In this document: positions 32,900-43,241 of the stretch, piece by piece | Layout of the letters: each line of letters starts with the position of its first letter | Position numbering within the stretch: the first letter of the stretch is position 1 | DNA from: Fragilariopsis cylindrus CCMP1102 | Taxonomy: Eukaryota; Bacillariophyta; Bacillariophyceae; Bacillariales; Bacillariaceae | Length of the DNA stretch: 64,000 nucleotides | Direction of reading: 5' to 3' | NCBI GenBank assembly: GCA_900095095.1 | Contig: FMBT01000319.1 | Coordinates: 310,001-374,000, forward strand | Translations under genes and position numbers: made by a program | The notes under the pieces: generated by a model | The model's database searches: none | Told to the model about the DNA's origin: nothing | What the model saw: only the letters and a program-made list of their open reading frames with translations

Positions 32900-35800
32900 A
32901 TGTCTAGAGAATCGCAGAGGAAGGCTACGGTCGCTGCGTCATCGCTGTCCCTTCTTCGACCATCGAAGACGGCGGATGATTCAGCAGCGTCTTCTATTGC
33001 AAACCGTTTGGTGACGCCCTCTCCAAGATTGTCGTTGTTGTCTTCGTCGTCAACACCAAAATTGATTGGAAAGTATGAACTATCATCGAGGAATCAAACA
33101 CCGCGAAAAAAACGATTGTTTGTGAAAAAAGGAAGTTATGCGAGTAGGAAACATACAATAACCACAACGACCAAGAAGGCTGAGAATTTCTCGCGTTCAA
33201 GCTCAACATTAAAAAACGCATCTTCCTATTCTCCGAAGAAACTCTTCTCTTCTCCACCGGACGACAACGATGATTTGGCTACTTCTCGTAACCAAAAATC
33301 TACCACCCTTACCATCCGCAAAGGAAGGGTGCGGAATAAAAAATCATCAACGGTAACAACGGGTAATGTTTCAACCAGAAGAAGAAGGACAAGAGAAAAT
33401 CGCAGAAGTAGAAATTTCACGGTAGGCGACTCTTTAGCAACTATTGCCTTAATTACGAAGACGACTCCTGTATTTAAGATGAATTCTCCAAAATTCAAGA
33501 ACGAAAAGAAAACTTGCGGGAAGAAACGACCGGAACGGTATCCTGTGGTTATTGCAACGATGGGACCAAACGTGAACCAAAAGAATGACGAATCATCCAC
33601 TCGGCAAACTCCTCTTCCAGCAGACACCAACGCCGAACAACTCATCAATGACGCGAAGAAGAAAATCTGCAGTAGTCGCATTATTGATAATACTAATAAT
33701 AATGACAATAAAAAGAGAAACAATTCGAAGAACAAAAATACTGTCCCGGCCGAATATATTCCCTTATTGGCGTCTCGTGCGCAGGCAGTTCAGAGCACCA
33801 GGGCGCGCTCAACTACTGAAATTCTTAATGATATACACAAAAAGAAAGAATCAGAATCAAAAAATAATCGTATCTCAGGTGCTACCCGAGCTAGACTTCC
33901 GCGTGCTTGTAAGAGAAATAAAAGAGGTTCGTTCCAGGAGAGTGTAACAGACGACGAAAATGACGAAGAATTACAGGAAACAGCAGAAGTTGATGATGAT
34001 GATGATGATGATTATGGTAATGAACGCACAGGGGGAAAAGACAGTTTGTTGAGCGAGGATCAACACGAAGATAAGAGAAACGACAATGTTGCGATTACTC
34101 TCTTCTCTACTGGTATAGCTTCCGCTCGTACAAATGCTAACTCACCAAAATTGAAACCGAGGACAAGATCATTCCTCTCGTCTTCTACCATTCAAGATCG
34201 AGGCTTGTTATCGGTTGTACCGAAAGATCGTTCAAAATCTTCATTCGCAGAGGACGATAATTTCAGAAAAGGAGTTCTTGAATTTCCTCCCAAGAAGCGA
34301 CGACGGTCTAGAAGATTTCAGGGTAGCAGTTATCAGCATCAAGAAGAATCGAAGAATAACTTTGACACCACGACCACCAACGAAGGTTCCACCAAAAATC
34401 TTGCTGAAACTACTTCAAATACTATAGCCGTACCATTTCGTCAGAGTGAAGCCGCTCACCTGCAGAAAAATATGGGGAACGTTTCTCGCACTCCTGTTTC
34501 AAGGAAAACAAATAAAAATAGAGAAAATACATCCGAGGAAAAAGAGCAGCAAAAGGGTGCATTACAACGGAAGAGACAGTCGTCTGTAAAACGAAAACGG
34601 ATAGGGCTTTGTAAGAATGATACAACTGAAGATGGCATGATAAACAATGCATCCTCTTCACCTTCAAAACGAAATCAACAACGTCAGCTAGTACAGCCAA
34701 GTAGGCTCTCCTCTCGTCGTCGTGCACAGCACCAACAACAATTCTCCATGGAAGAGTATTCTGTATACTCAAATTATTCAGGCCATGAAGAACCGGAGCA
34801 AGAAGAAACGGTTAGAACCGTTATGAATCCTTCGCAAGTCTCTGTCTCAGGTGTACCTAACAAGATTTCAAACAATTTGACTATGCCTAGGAGAGAAAAT
34901 CAACAATGCAAGTCTCAAAACAATTCTAGTTTATCAGTAGGTGAAAAATCTGAAATTAGTGTATCGGTGTGTACCAAAAATTTTGAAAGCAGTCCATCAC
35001 AAAGGCGGATGAAGCTGCAACAGCGATCACCCCGACAAAAAGACAAAGAAGGAAAAGCCTCAAAAAAACGAGTCCGATTCGATAGTTCGACAACGACCTT
35101 TTCAGTAAAGATTAAGATCAAAACTAACCTCGATACAAGTCGAAATAGCAAAGATAGAAGAAATCGGAACGATCGTAATACGCTTCCACCCTCCCTGGAC
35201 GAATCGACCGTCCAAGCGATTGCGAATCAGGTAACTCAAGCCTGTCTGACACAAGCAGCGAGTACACGAATGGGTACTTGTAGCACTATTAATACATGCC
35301 GAGATCCTGCTATCGATATAGATGTTGACGTGAATGATGAAGAACAAATGAGTAGCCCCTCATCGGACGTTTCATCCAAGAGTTCTGAAAGTAGTGATGC
35401 AGAAGAAGATTTGAAAGAAGAAAAAGGAATGAGTGTATACTTGAACGAGATTGTGGATAAACAAAGTGTACCAATAAACAATAACAGAATAAACCGTTTT
35501 CCATTACGTGAAGGGCACGATGATGGGAGATCTATTACTAGCGAACTTACCAGCGATTGGAATAGGCCTTCTAGATATCTTGAGCACGAAGAAAAAAGGG
35601 AAGCGATGATGAAGAACGTGGTTCAATCCAACAAGGATCGCAATACTTGTAATAGTTTTGTACCTCAAGAACATAATAAGGGTCGTCAGGAGCAGGATCA
35701 TGGTAAGGCATGTTTAAATGAAACATTTCACTTCGCAAATGACGAGGAAAGTGAAAATGACTATCAAATAGATACGGACCCAGCCACAGTAAAGTTACAG

Positions 35801-36961
35801 ACGTCAGCTCAAGATGCATCGACGACACAAAGCAACGCAGAAAAGCGACCTCGATTACTTGTCGGTCGACGTCAACGCATGTGGCATTGCAGTGATTCTT
35901 TGGCTGGGTCGTGTGCTGACTGGTCGAAGGTATCAACAGTTGCTGGTTTGGTAGCTAAGAAGGTACCTAGAGAAGTAACTATGCAAAAGCCCCTCTCACG
36001 ATCTGAAGGACGCTGTCGTTCAAGAATTGGCCTAATGAAAACGATGCAATCGTTGACTACTGCTACTAAATCAAGCGAGGAAATGAATGCAGAAAATAAT
36101 GACAAAACGAGGGAAAGAATGAGCAAGAATACTACAGTTATTCCTGTCACCCCCAATATCACCCGAAAATCTCGCTTAGTTCCTCTTTCGCCAACTTATT
36201 GCTGTGGAAAATGTAAGGGTTGTCGACGAACATTGGATTGTCAAACCTGTGATGTTTGTCTCGAAAAGCTACATTGTTATGGATCTCTACCATCACCGTC
36301 AACAAACGAGAGGTTACCGCTTTGTCTGTTGCGCAGTTGTCAACGAACTTGTCGCGTTGGTCGTGTCGATTCGTTGCTGGGTGTTGCATCCGTAACCAAG
36401 CCTATCCAACCGAAGTCTAACAAAAACGAAAGGGGGGAGCACAAGAAAGAACATTCACACCAGGAATCGGTATTGTCTAAGCAGTTAGCTGAAAATCATG
36501 TTGCTGCAGTCAAAGAAAAACAAGATTATACTTCGAATAATGTTAAAGCTCCTTGGGATGATGGGGATGATTGGACTGTCGATTACTCGTACTTGAGCGA
36601 CCCGCGACATCGGGGTAAGATTTCAAACTCTCGTGGTAGCAAGAAGTCGTCGTATTCTACAAGCTTGTATGCGTCCTCTTGGTCGTTGCCTCTCGACAAG
36701 AATCTTGTTAAGGCTGGTCTTGGTAGTGGAGGACGTACAAGCCTTTCTTCAGTCTCCGAGTCTGTGATATCACAAAAAAGGTCAACACAATTGCCAGCTG
36801 CGGATGCTGCTGTATCTAGTAATAAACGGGTGAGAGGAAGAAGTGTTAAACGAAAGAGAGATCCTCTTCATGGACTTTCCCTTCCAAGCACTTCGACTGA
36901 CGCACGAAAATGCCTACGTGCATTGATGGAATATGACGAGGCAGACCAAGACTGGGTATAA
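32900..36961 (+). CDS. Large nuclear-type protein with CXXC zinc finger
   Basis: Unbroken single exon of 1353 residues. Most of it is Ser/Lys/Arg/Asn-rich and disordered, with many basic patches (KKKRSSR-type, PPKKRRRSRR) and an acidic run near residue 355. The only recognisable fold is near residues 1101-1155. There CGKCKGCRRTLDCQTCDVC is followed by a loop and CLLRSCQRTC, giving the eight-cysteine order of CXXC zinc fingers that bind unmethylated CpG. The usual KFGG segment is changed to LHCYGS. Outside the finger, WDDGDDWTVDYSYLSDP near the C-terminus is a possible docking motif. There is no SET, methyltransferase or demethylase domain, so it is likely a DNA-binding adaptor. Confidence 0.75.
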   Translation: MSRESQRKATVAASSLSLLRPSKTADDSAASSIANRLVTPSPRLSLLSSSSTPKLIGKYELSSRNQTPRKKRLFVKKGSYASRKHTITTTTKKAENFSRSSSTLKNASSYSPKKLFSSPPDDNDDLATSRNQKSTTLTIRKGRVRNKKSSTVTTGNVSTRRRRTRENRRSRNFTVGDSLATIALITKTTPVFKMNSPKFKNEKKTCGKKRPERYPVVIATMGPNVNQKNDESSTRQTPLPADTNAEQLINDAKKKICSSRIIDNTNNNDNKKRNNSKNKNTVPAEYIPLLASRAQAVQSTRARSTTEILNDIHKKKESESKNNRISGATRARLPRACKRNKRGSFQESVTDDENDEELQETAEVDDDDDDDYGNERTGGKDSLLSEDQHEDKRNDNVAITLFSTGIASARTNANSPKLKPRTRSFLSSSTIQDRGLLSVVPKDRSKSSFAEDDNFRKGVLEFPPKKRRRSRRFQGSSYQHQEESKNNFDTTTTNEGSTKNLAETTSNTIAVPFRQSEAAHLQKNMGNVSRTPVSRKTNKNRENTSEEKEQQKGALQRKRQSSVKRKRIGLCKNDTTEDGMINNASSSPSKRNQQRQLVQPSRLSSRRRAQHQQQFSMEEYSVYSNYSGHEEPEQEETVRTVMNPSQVSVSGVPNKISNNLTMPRRENQQCKSQNNSSLSVGEKSEISVSVCTKNFESSPSQRRMKLQQRSPRQKDKEGKASKKRVRFDSSTTTFSVKIKIKTNLDTSRNSKDRRNRNDRNTLPPSLDESTVQAIANQVTQACLTQAASTRMGTCSTINTCRDPAIDIDVDVNDEEQMSSPSSDVSSKSSESSDAEEDLKEEKGMSVYLNEIVDKQSVPINNNRINRFPLREGHDDGRSITSELTSDWNRPSRYLEHEEKREAMMKNVVQSNKDRNTCNSFVPQEHNKGRQEQDHGKACLNETFHFANDEESENDYQIDTDPATVKLQTSAQDASTTQSNAEKRPRLLVGRRQRMWHCSDSLAGSCADWSKVSTVAGLVAKKVPREVTMQKPLSRSEGRCRSRIGLMKTMQSLTTATKSSEEMNAENNDKTRERMSKNTTVIPVTPNITRKSRLVPLSPTYCCGKCKGCRRTLDCQTCDVCLEKLHCYGSLPSPSTNERLPLCLLRSCQRTCRVGRVDSLLGVASVTKPIQPKSNKNERGEHKKEHSHQESVLSKQLAENHVAAVKEKQDYTSNNVKAPWDDGDDWTVDYSYLSDPRHRGKISNSRGSKKSSYSTSLYASSWSLPLDKNLVKAGLGSGGRTSLSSVSESVISQKRSTQLPAADAAVSSNKRVRGRSVKRKRDPLHGLSLPSTSTDARKCLRALMEYDEADQDWV

Positions 36962-37771
36962 AATATACATGCCATCCGGTCAAAGATTTGTGTCTTTGGA
37001 GGGGGCACTTTGGAGGGAACGTGTGTGAATGTGTGTGTGTATGTGTGCGTGTGGGGATTATCAAATTATGATTTCAATATCATACAAACTAAGGATTAGA
37101 TAAACCATGATTTATCTTGCTTGATCCTAGAACAGTGTAACTAATATAGCTGTAAATCTTGTAGTATCCATTTTAGAACTTATGTGCATGTTCCCCTTAT
37201 TAAGCAGTGCATTTGATTAAAAGATAAAAATAGACCTAACAAACAATAGGTAATATGATGAGCAACCTCAGGTTCATCAAGAAACATAACCTTTGCAGAG
37301 TCCCAAAGGAAATCTTGAAATACCATCCATTCTACTCCACAATAAGCTTTTGGTCTGCCAGCTTTTGATTTAAAAAAAAACGACTGTCGACAACAAAAAC
37401 AGCCAACTTCTATACATACCAATAATTACATTAAGAAGAAGAATATTTTGCATTGAATGCAAAATAGGTACCAACCAGTCCAAAAACGAAAAAATGCTTT
37501 CCCTCAGTCCCAAAAGGGACTGGAATAGTTCTACGATATTTTTGTAAAAATAAATAATAATTGGCATGGCGGGTTATGGATCTTGGAATGACATCAGATT
37601 TTGATGATCATCGTCGTCGCGAATCATTGAACTCCGAGCGCTACCCTAGACTACTACTTGTACTGACAGGCAAAGGACGAAGGCAAGAACAGAAGCGCTC
37701 GGATTTTACGTGGCAAAACGGAAGAACCTAACTATTCAACCAGGTAGAGCAACCAATCTAACCAAAGCAAC
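36962..37771. other. Intergenic with GT repeat and a weak minus-strand frame
   Basis: 810 bases. A GT-rich stretch lies near 37019-37054. Two overlapping minus-strand frames occupy 37180-37567 and are described separately. Confidence 0.5.
37180..37567 (-). CDS. Unidentified ORF, doubtful
   Basis: An ATG at 37567 opens a hydrophobic frame (IVELFQSLLGLRESIFSFLDWLVPIL). A second frame then reads KSKAGRPKAYCGVEWMVFQDF and HHITYCLLGLFLSFNQ to 37180. A GTATGT donor at 37419 could lead from one frame to the other, but no good acceptor stands out; one missing base would also join them. The protein is not recognised. It may be a gene, a remnant, or chance. A short CAGTCCC/GGGACTG hairpin lies inside. 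Confidence 0.2.
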
Positions 37772-39124
37772 ATGGCGCAACCCCGAGTAGCAGTGGTAGG
37801 CGGAGGTATTGCGGGAACCTTATGTTCTCTAGTCTTAAAACACCGAGGTATTGAGCCAATATTAATTGATGCAGGAAGATCCGGGATGGGAGGTCGGTTA
37901 AGGAATGGAGGAGCTCAATTTCTGCGGGCTGCCGACCCCAGACTAGCAACCGTCGTTGGAATGCTGGAGCAAAAAGGATTTTTGCAAGAATGGAAGGGTC
38001 GGTTTGGAATGTTGGGATCCACTGGTGGTGGATTTTTGCCGGCAGAAACTATCACGAAAAATAATGATTTCAAACCAAGAGAGGGTAGCGAAGAGCAACA
38101 GCAGGATTCATCATCATCAGAAACTGCAGCAGCAGCAGGCAAAACTCTTTTGAAAGCATCCGATGGTGGCGATTTTTGTCGTTTCGTGGAAGGATCAACT
38201 GCTCCAACGTATATGGGGATGCCATCCATGACAGACCTCTGCCCAGAAATATGCAGGATGTCCGGTATTGAACAAATTACTGATTCAAAATTGGTAGGAG
38301 CGACGCCGATGAAGGAGGGAGGCTGGACAATCAATGTCGAAAGCAATGACAGCACTGAACTTCTCAAGGTAGACCCCAATGAAAAATTTGACGCTCTAGT
38401 ATTGGCAACCCACGATCCCTCAGTAGCGAGTGCTATCATTCGTTCTATTGTGGACGCAGAATTAGATGCAGGAGGTTTCAGCAGCCACGAGAATGCAGCA
38501 GCCAACAATACTGATGAGCATTCAGCACTAGTTATGAACCGGTTAGGGGAAATGGCGGACTCGCTTCAACGAGTACGAGATAACGAAAAGATGCCAGTCT
38601 TTGCATTATCGTTGACGTATCCTAAGGGATTCTCGCAAGATATTCCGTTTGATGCCGTCAGTGTTCCGGGAAGTCAGCTGGTGCAATTCCTGGCAAGAGA
38701 TGCCTCCAAGCCAGGCTTTAATAAGAATTCCAACGGCGATGAAAAAGGTGAAACATGGACGGCCATTACAACGTCTCAAATGGCATCTTCCATTTTATCA
38801 CAACCGGTTCTTTCAGACGAGGAAAAATCGGAACTCGTAGCACAAGGAGTAATCTCAGAAATTGCACAGTTGCTGGCAAGCTACAATGGTGGCAGCACCC
38901 CTGAACCTTCGGAAGTATCCGTGAAACGTTGGGGAGCTGCTTTTTGTTCTAAAGGTCTCCAACTCAAGGAAGACAGCATCTTCCTGGCACCGTGGAGACT
39001 CACAATATGCGGCGATTTTATCAGAGATCAATCGGAATATCAAACACCTCTGGAGGCTGCAGCACTGAGTGGGTTAGAGGCAGGAGAACGCACAGCGTCC
39101 TTTTGGACACCCGAGGAACAATGA
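37772..39124 (+). CDS. FAD-dependent amine oxidase/renalase-like protein
   Basis: 450 residues, single exon, unbroken. The N-terminus has the FAD Rossmann motif (VAVVGGGIAGTLCSLVLKHRG), followed by the acidic ribose contact in LIDAG. GRSGMGGRLRNGGAQFLRA matches the second, GRxGG-like block of renalase-type and amine-oxidase flavoproteins. The middle has TYMGMPSMTDLCPEI, and FDALVLATHDPSVAS is the expected strand before the substrate domain. The C-terminal FAD-contact region is LTICGDFIRD. No signal peptide was seen; the start is the ATGG at 37772. The substrate is unknown. An acidic, Gln/Ser-rich insert near residues 105-125 is typical of this genome. Confidence 0.8.
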   Translation: MAQPRVAVVGGGIAGTLCSLVLKHRGIEPILIDAGRSGMGGRLRNGGAQFLRAADPRLATVVGMLEQKGFLQEWKGRFGMLGSTGGGFLPAETITKNNDFKPREGSEEQQQDSSSSETAAAAGKTLLKASDGGDFCRFVEGSTAPTYMGMPSMTDLCPEICRMSGIEQITDSKLVGATPMKEGGWTINVESNDSTELLKVDPNEKFDALVLATHDPSVASAIIRSIVDAELDAGGFSSHENAAANNTDEHSALVMNRLGEMADSLQRVRDNEKMPVFALSLTYPKGFSQDIPFDAVSVPGSQLVQFLARDASKPGFNKNSNGDEKGETWTAITTSQMASSILSQPVLSDEEKSELVAQGVISEIAQLLASYNGGSTPEPSEVSVKRWGAAFCSKGLQLKEDSIFLAPWRLTICGDFIRDQSEYQTPLEAAALSGLEAGERTASFWTPEEQ

Positions 39125-40125
39125 TTTTAGTTGATTAATTGAATTGATTGATTGAGTCTGCATGCTGGTTTTAATAAATGCAAGGTAGCGTAATAATCTT
39201 GAAAAATCATGCCTTGCCCTGCTGTTACATTACTCTTGAATGGTAATAAAACGCCTAGATTAGTGAAGGATCATTCTACTGTAGATATTGGCTACTTGAA
39301 AGTCCCAGGAAAGGAATATGCTCTTCAGCCAGACTTGTCCAAGAAATATACTGTAGGAAAACTTCCCAGAGAGCATCGGCTGGTACTTGCTGGTCTATAA
39401 CATGGTTTGAAGATCCAAAAAGTAAAACGATTTGTCACCACTAGATTGTTTCTTTGTCAGACTATCTGTAGTCTATCTGTAATGTTCTGTACTGTACACC
39501 TGCGCCATCAACATGGAACACATCACTAGTCATGGCTTTTCAATCAAGCAGCTGCTAAGAATCCTCACTTTAGCACCGTCGTCTACGGGTTTCGTACGTA
39601 GACTCAGTACTGGAACACGAGTTTTAGCAGTGGATATTAGCAGTGTTTCGGTTTATGACAGTTGCTTTGTCACCACCTTTACAGCAAATTTACCATCTCA
39701 TTTAACACCTCCATGAGATTGCTTAACACATCTTGGTTATTACTGGTAATGCGCTATACTTGTTCTGTGACTCCTAACCAGATCTTGGAAATGGGTTTAA
39801 CAGAGGTTGTCTTAGTTTGGCAATCATCTTACTCGTAATGCATTCTTTGACTCCCTTAACTATACTTTGCAACAGCTGTCGCAGCCTTAGCATGAAGTTT
39901 GTCAGTTGTTAACAGTCCTTGACTCCGGCATTACAGCTTTCCACATCACAAAATCCATATTTTGCAGACAAAACGGCGTTGTTAAAACAATGCTAAAGTG
40001 TTTTTGATGGCGCACATTATTATTATATTATTTATTATTATATGCATAGACACAAAAATAGCATGCTTTTGCTATAATAATATTATACAATATTATTATT
40101 ATTCATGTTGTCAATTTATACTGCA
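39125..40125. other. Intergenic with one small ORF
   Basis: 1 kb between the renalase-like gene and the broken gene at 40126. It holds the 63-codon frame described separately, and AT-rich stretches near 40020-40105. No RNA gene was seen. Confidence 0.5.
39209..39400 (+). CDS. Small ORF, 63 aa, doubtful
   Basis: Begins with an ATG and reads like normal protein in its second half (GYLKVPGKEYALQPDLSKKY, VGKLPREHRLVLAGL). No family was recognised. It could be a fragment of a former gene. Confidence 0.2.
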   Translation: MPCPAVTLLLNGNKTPRLVKDHSTVDIGYLKVPGKEYALQPDLSKKYTVGKLPREHRLVLAGL

Positions 40126-41227
40126 TTAAAAAAGGTAATAGCGTTCACTTGGACCAAGCTCTTTTTCTATTCCTGCAAGAGGCAGTGTCCAAGCTCTCTT
40201 CAACAAACCAAAAGCACCACTGACGTACGGGATGCATCTCGCCAAGTGAAAGCCCATCAGCGTTGTCTCAATGTTATCTTTAGGTCCAAGTTGGGCAAAT
40301 ATACCAGCATGATGCTTCACATAGTTGTAGTCCACATTGATCGCAACGAGTGTGTCATCTTTAGCAATCTCTGTTTTGACTGTCTTGATCAATTTCTCAA
40401 AACCTCCGTGGACCGCCTTTGCCGTAAAAAAGATCGAAGTCAGTTGGAGGCAAAACTCATCATTGCTTTGATCCTTGTCAAGCCGATACACGGTGTCGCC
40501 AGCCCTGGTTTTTTCAATTTTGTAACCACACGCAATGCAGTTTGGCTTCCCATGATAGGCCAGTTCGCCGCAAAATTTGAACAAGATGGGGTCAATGCTT
40601 TTTGCGTGCTCCAGCAGCTGTTTGTTTAAGGGTGAACAGAAAGGAAACTTCGTGGTGAGGCAGTCCACGAAAGCAATGCAAGCAAGATCGGATCGGTTGA
40701 CGACAGTTGGCAGGAAGTCCAGCAGGAAGTTGTCGTTGAAGATGCCATGCAGACTGAGCTTCTTCAACCCAATACAATGATTTACAAGCGTCCCGGTTGC
40801 CTCCGGCAAAGTCTGCTCTGACCGGGCCTCGAATTCCCCGCGGGTTGGATCCCCAACTCTTTGACATGCTCCAGCACCCGACTCTTTACAAGCAAGTTCG
40901 CCATTTTGGTAGTGAGTCGGGCGGAGAGTGTGATGCTTTTGCAATGCTCAAAGGACAGAGCCATCTGGACCAGAGGTGTGTGACGTTGACATTTGTGGAC
41001 CTTAGCCTTGCCTTGCTCCATTCCACAGCACGAAGTTTTGGAAATGCCCGGGCGATACACTTACCAGGCAGTATTAGATCACACCCTTTTCCAAGGATGT
41101 CGTTGGTGTCAATGTGCAATTGCATCACGTTAAGATTAGGTGGCAAAGTGCCGAACACCTGCACGATCTCAGCGGCATGGGCTATTCGCCGCGGGGTGAG
41201 TCCCTGTCCCACGTTATAATGAGGCAC
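40126..41227 (-). pseudogene. Broken or fragmentary gene, leucine-repeat-like
   Basis: One protein sequence runs through three frames (changes near 41000 and near 40850), each consistent with a missing base. Reading starts at a GTG, and the same frame extends upstream to about 41315 without any ATG (SYFVWVVPTLLTRANG), so the 5' end is lost or lies in another exon. Segments such as LPPNLNVMQLHIDTNDI, CIGLKKLSLHGIFNDNFLLDF and FPKLRAVEWSKA have the L-x-x-L spacing of irregular leucine-rich or F-box-type proteins. Later CGYKIEK and DVYR-like parts are not recognised. Base composition is visibly richer in G and C than in neighbouring genes. It could be a working gene with sequence errors or a decaying copy. 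Confidence 0.5.
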
Positions 41228-41804
41228 ATTGTCAACGATGATGCGGGCCGTGCTGCAACCATTCGCCCTAGTTAGCAGTGTAGGTACAACCCATACAAAG
41301 TAACTGGGATTTATTTCAACTCAGTAAGAAGGATCATGCCTTTGAATGGGCTTGCACTCTCCCTCAAGAGAGGGCACTAAGTCCCACTTTTGAGGGAGAT
41401 ATAACCCCTTAAAAAAGACCAAAAAAGTGATGCTGATCGGAAAGCTTTTGAAGAGTTGTTCTTTCAACACAGATTGTGGGATCTACAAACAAATGGTAGA
41501 AGTATTTCTCAAAGTTTATCTCATATAGACATACTCTTTCTGAATAAAGGTGCATGATATGTAGAAGTCCTACTCTAAGATGCTACTATTACCGTATACT
41601 GTACAGTGTAACAATAACCAGGGATCAGAAGTGACTAATTCAGTACCTTGCTACAAACGTGCTGTCACGTGCTGTAAGAAGCGGATTTTTTTTCTGAAAA
41701 CGTGAAGTCGAATTATTGACATGGATCAACATTATCTTATTGACGCCATTGAGAATATATTATTATAATTTAATATTTTAGTAAATAGCAGTCGATCGAT
41801 CAGG
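41228..41804. other. Intergenic with a long hairpin
   Basis: Between the broken minus-strand gene and the CSRNP-like gene. The first about 90 bases continue the broken gene's frame; then comes the hairpin at 41359-41398. The rest is AT-rich without features. Confidence 0.5.
41359..41398. repeat. Inverted repeat, 9-bp arms
   Basis: CTCCCTCAA (41359-41367) and TTGAGGGAG (41390-41398) are exact reverse complements. The loop holds GGG and CCC that could extend the stem. It lies just 5' of the broken gene and could be a terminator-like hairpin or part of a former element end. Confidence 0.7.
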
Positions 41805-42035
41805 ATGCCTCCACCACCACCACCTTCAAAGAGTTATCTCTGGAAATTCGACTCTGATTCATCGGATTCAGAAAGCGAGAAAAATTATCACAATGTAGAC
41901 AAATATACAACTATCGAAGCAGTATGTAAAACTGATATCACGTCAGAGCACAACCCATCGGTTTCGCAATCGTCGCCGCCAAAAAAAGATGCTGAAGTAC
42001 ATAATGATTCCTTAATAATACCCCCCAAATCGCCC

Positions 42036-42078
<43 letters not shown>

Positions 42079-43241
42079 GCAGCGATCGAAAACTTGCGAG
42101 AAACCAGCAAAAGAGAAAACAAAAACGAAAGCAAAGAAGAAAGAAAAAGTCCGCGGAAGAAAGTGAATCAAATGAAAAATCAAGATCTATTTCCTTTTCG
42201 GGTGTATCAATACGCTCTTTCCCTAGAACATTCGGTATAGACACCGTCCCAGGTCATGGTGGATGGCCACTCGGAATGAAGATCGATGATCACAAAGATC
42301 ATGATCAAGTTCCTCTCGAAGAGTATGAAACGAATAAACAAATGGAATTGCGTGAGCGATGGAAGGTCATCCAATCGACAGAAGTCAAGGAGAGTAAATG
42401 TTCCTCCCCTTCCTCCAGAAACAACAATACAAAAATTGAAAAAATCGACAACAAGGTTGTAGAACTAATGAACGGTAGTATACCACTTGAAAATACGATA
42501 TACGAAACTCGTCAGTGGGACTACAGAAATAAAGTGAAGAATCCGTTGTTTGGGTTAACTTCTGAAGAAGAGCGTCAGGCTTTGTTTCTTGGAGGGAGCG
42601 AGCAACTGCTAATACTACGCCGTTCGCGTTCAAATTCTACGGGGAACAGTAACCACAAATACCGTTCGCGTTCAAATTCGATGGGTAGCAACAACAGTGA
42701 TCACAATCAATCGAACAACTTCAATGAAGAGTTTAATCAAGCGTTAGTTCATCATGTACGCAACGAACTGGAACAGTTACGATTCCATCGGAGTAAATCG
42801 GGATCTAGCGGATGCAATTGCCGAAAATTAAATGTTTACATACCACCGAAGGACGGATCAGGTGGGAAAAAGTCTCAACATCGACGATTGAAACCCAGCA
42901 AGCTTGCTCAGGAACTGAAAAAAAGAAATATGTATGATCAATCCGTTGCCTCCTCGTCGCGAGAAAAGCAGGAAAAGCTTTTGGAAAAGGCTGTGGAAAG
43001 TGAACCATGTTGTCAAAGCGAGGACTGTTTTTGCTTTCGTAATGGAATTATCTGTCAGGCCGATGCCTGTTCATGTTGGCACGATTCGCATGTTGGTGTG
43101 AAGAAAAATCATTCCTTATCAAGTGCCGATATTCAAAGGCGTTGCGGAAATCCATTAGGAACAGATGTGGTCGATTTGGATGAAATTAACGAATATCGAA
43201 TAAAAGTCATCAAAGAAAAGCAGCAGCAGCAACAGCAGTAG
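41805..43241 (+). CDS. CSRNP-like cysteine/serine-rich nuclear protein
   Basis: 478 residues, single exon. After a Ser/Asp-rich start and a run of about 14 Thr (ACA repeats), SFPRTFGIDTVPGHGGWPLG matches the N-terminal CSRNP block (FPRxxGxxxVPxxGGxxLGM). The Cys-rich part near residues 340-465 has CNCRKLN, then CCQSEDCFCFRNGIICQADACSCW, then CGNPLGTDVVDLDEINEYR. That last block corresponds to the CGNPxGRxEFxxxxVRxH end of the domain. Animal members are nuclear and act in transcription. A repeated RSRSNS motif (near residues 275-295) and a C-terminal Gln run are also present. A basic cluster (about residues 98-113) may be a nuclear signal. Confidence 0.7.
42034..42077 (+). repeat. ACA microsatellite (polyThr)
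   Basis: About 14 in-frame ACA codons inside the CSRNP-like gene. Confidence 0.85.

Noticed and set aside
33226-33735. Long antisense frame of 169 codons opposite the CXXC gene
   Set aside because: It is the complement of Ser/Arg/Asn-rich codons and gives a Leu/Val/Phe-rich peptide with no motif. The plus-strand gene explains the stretch.
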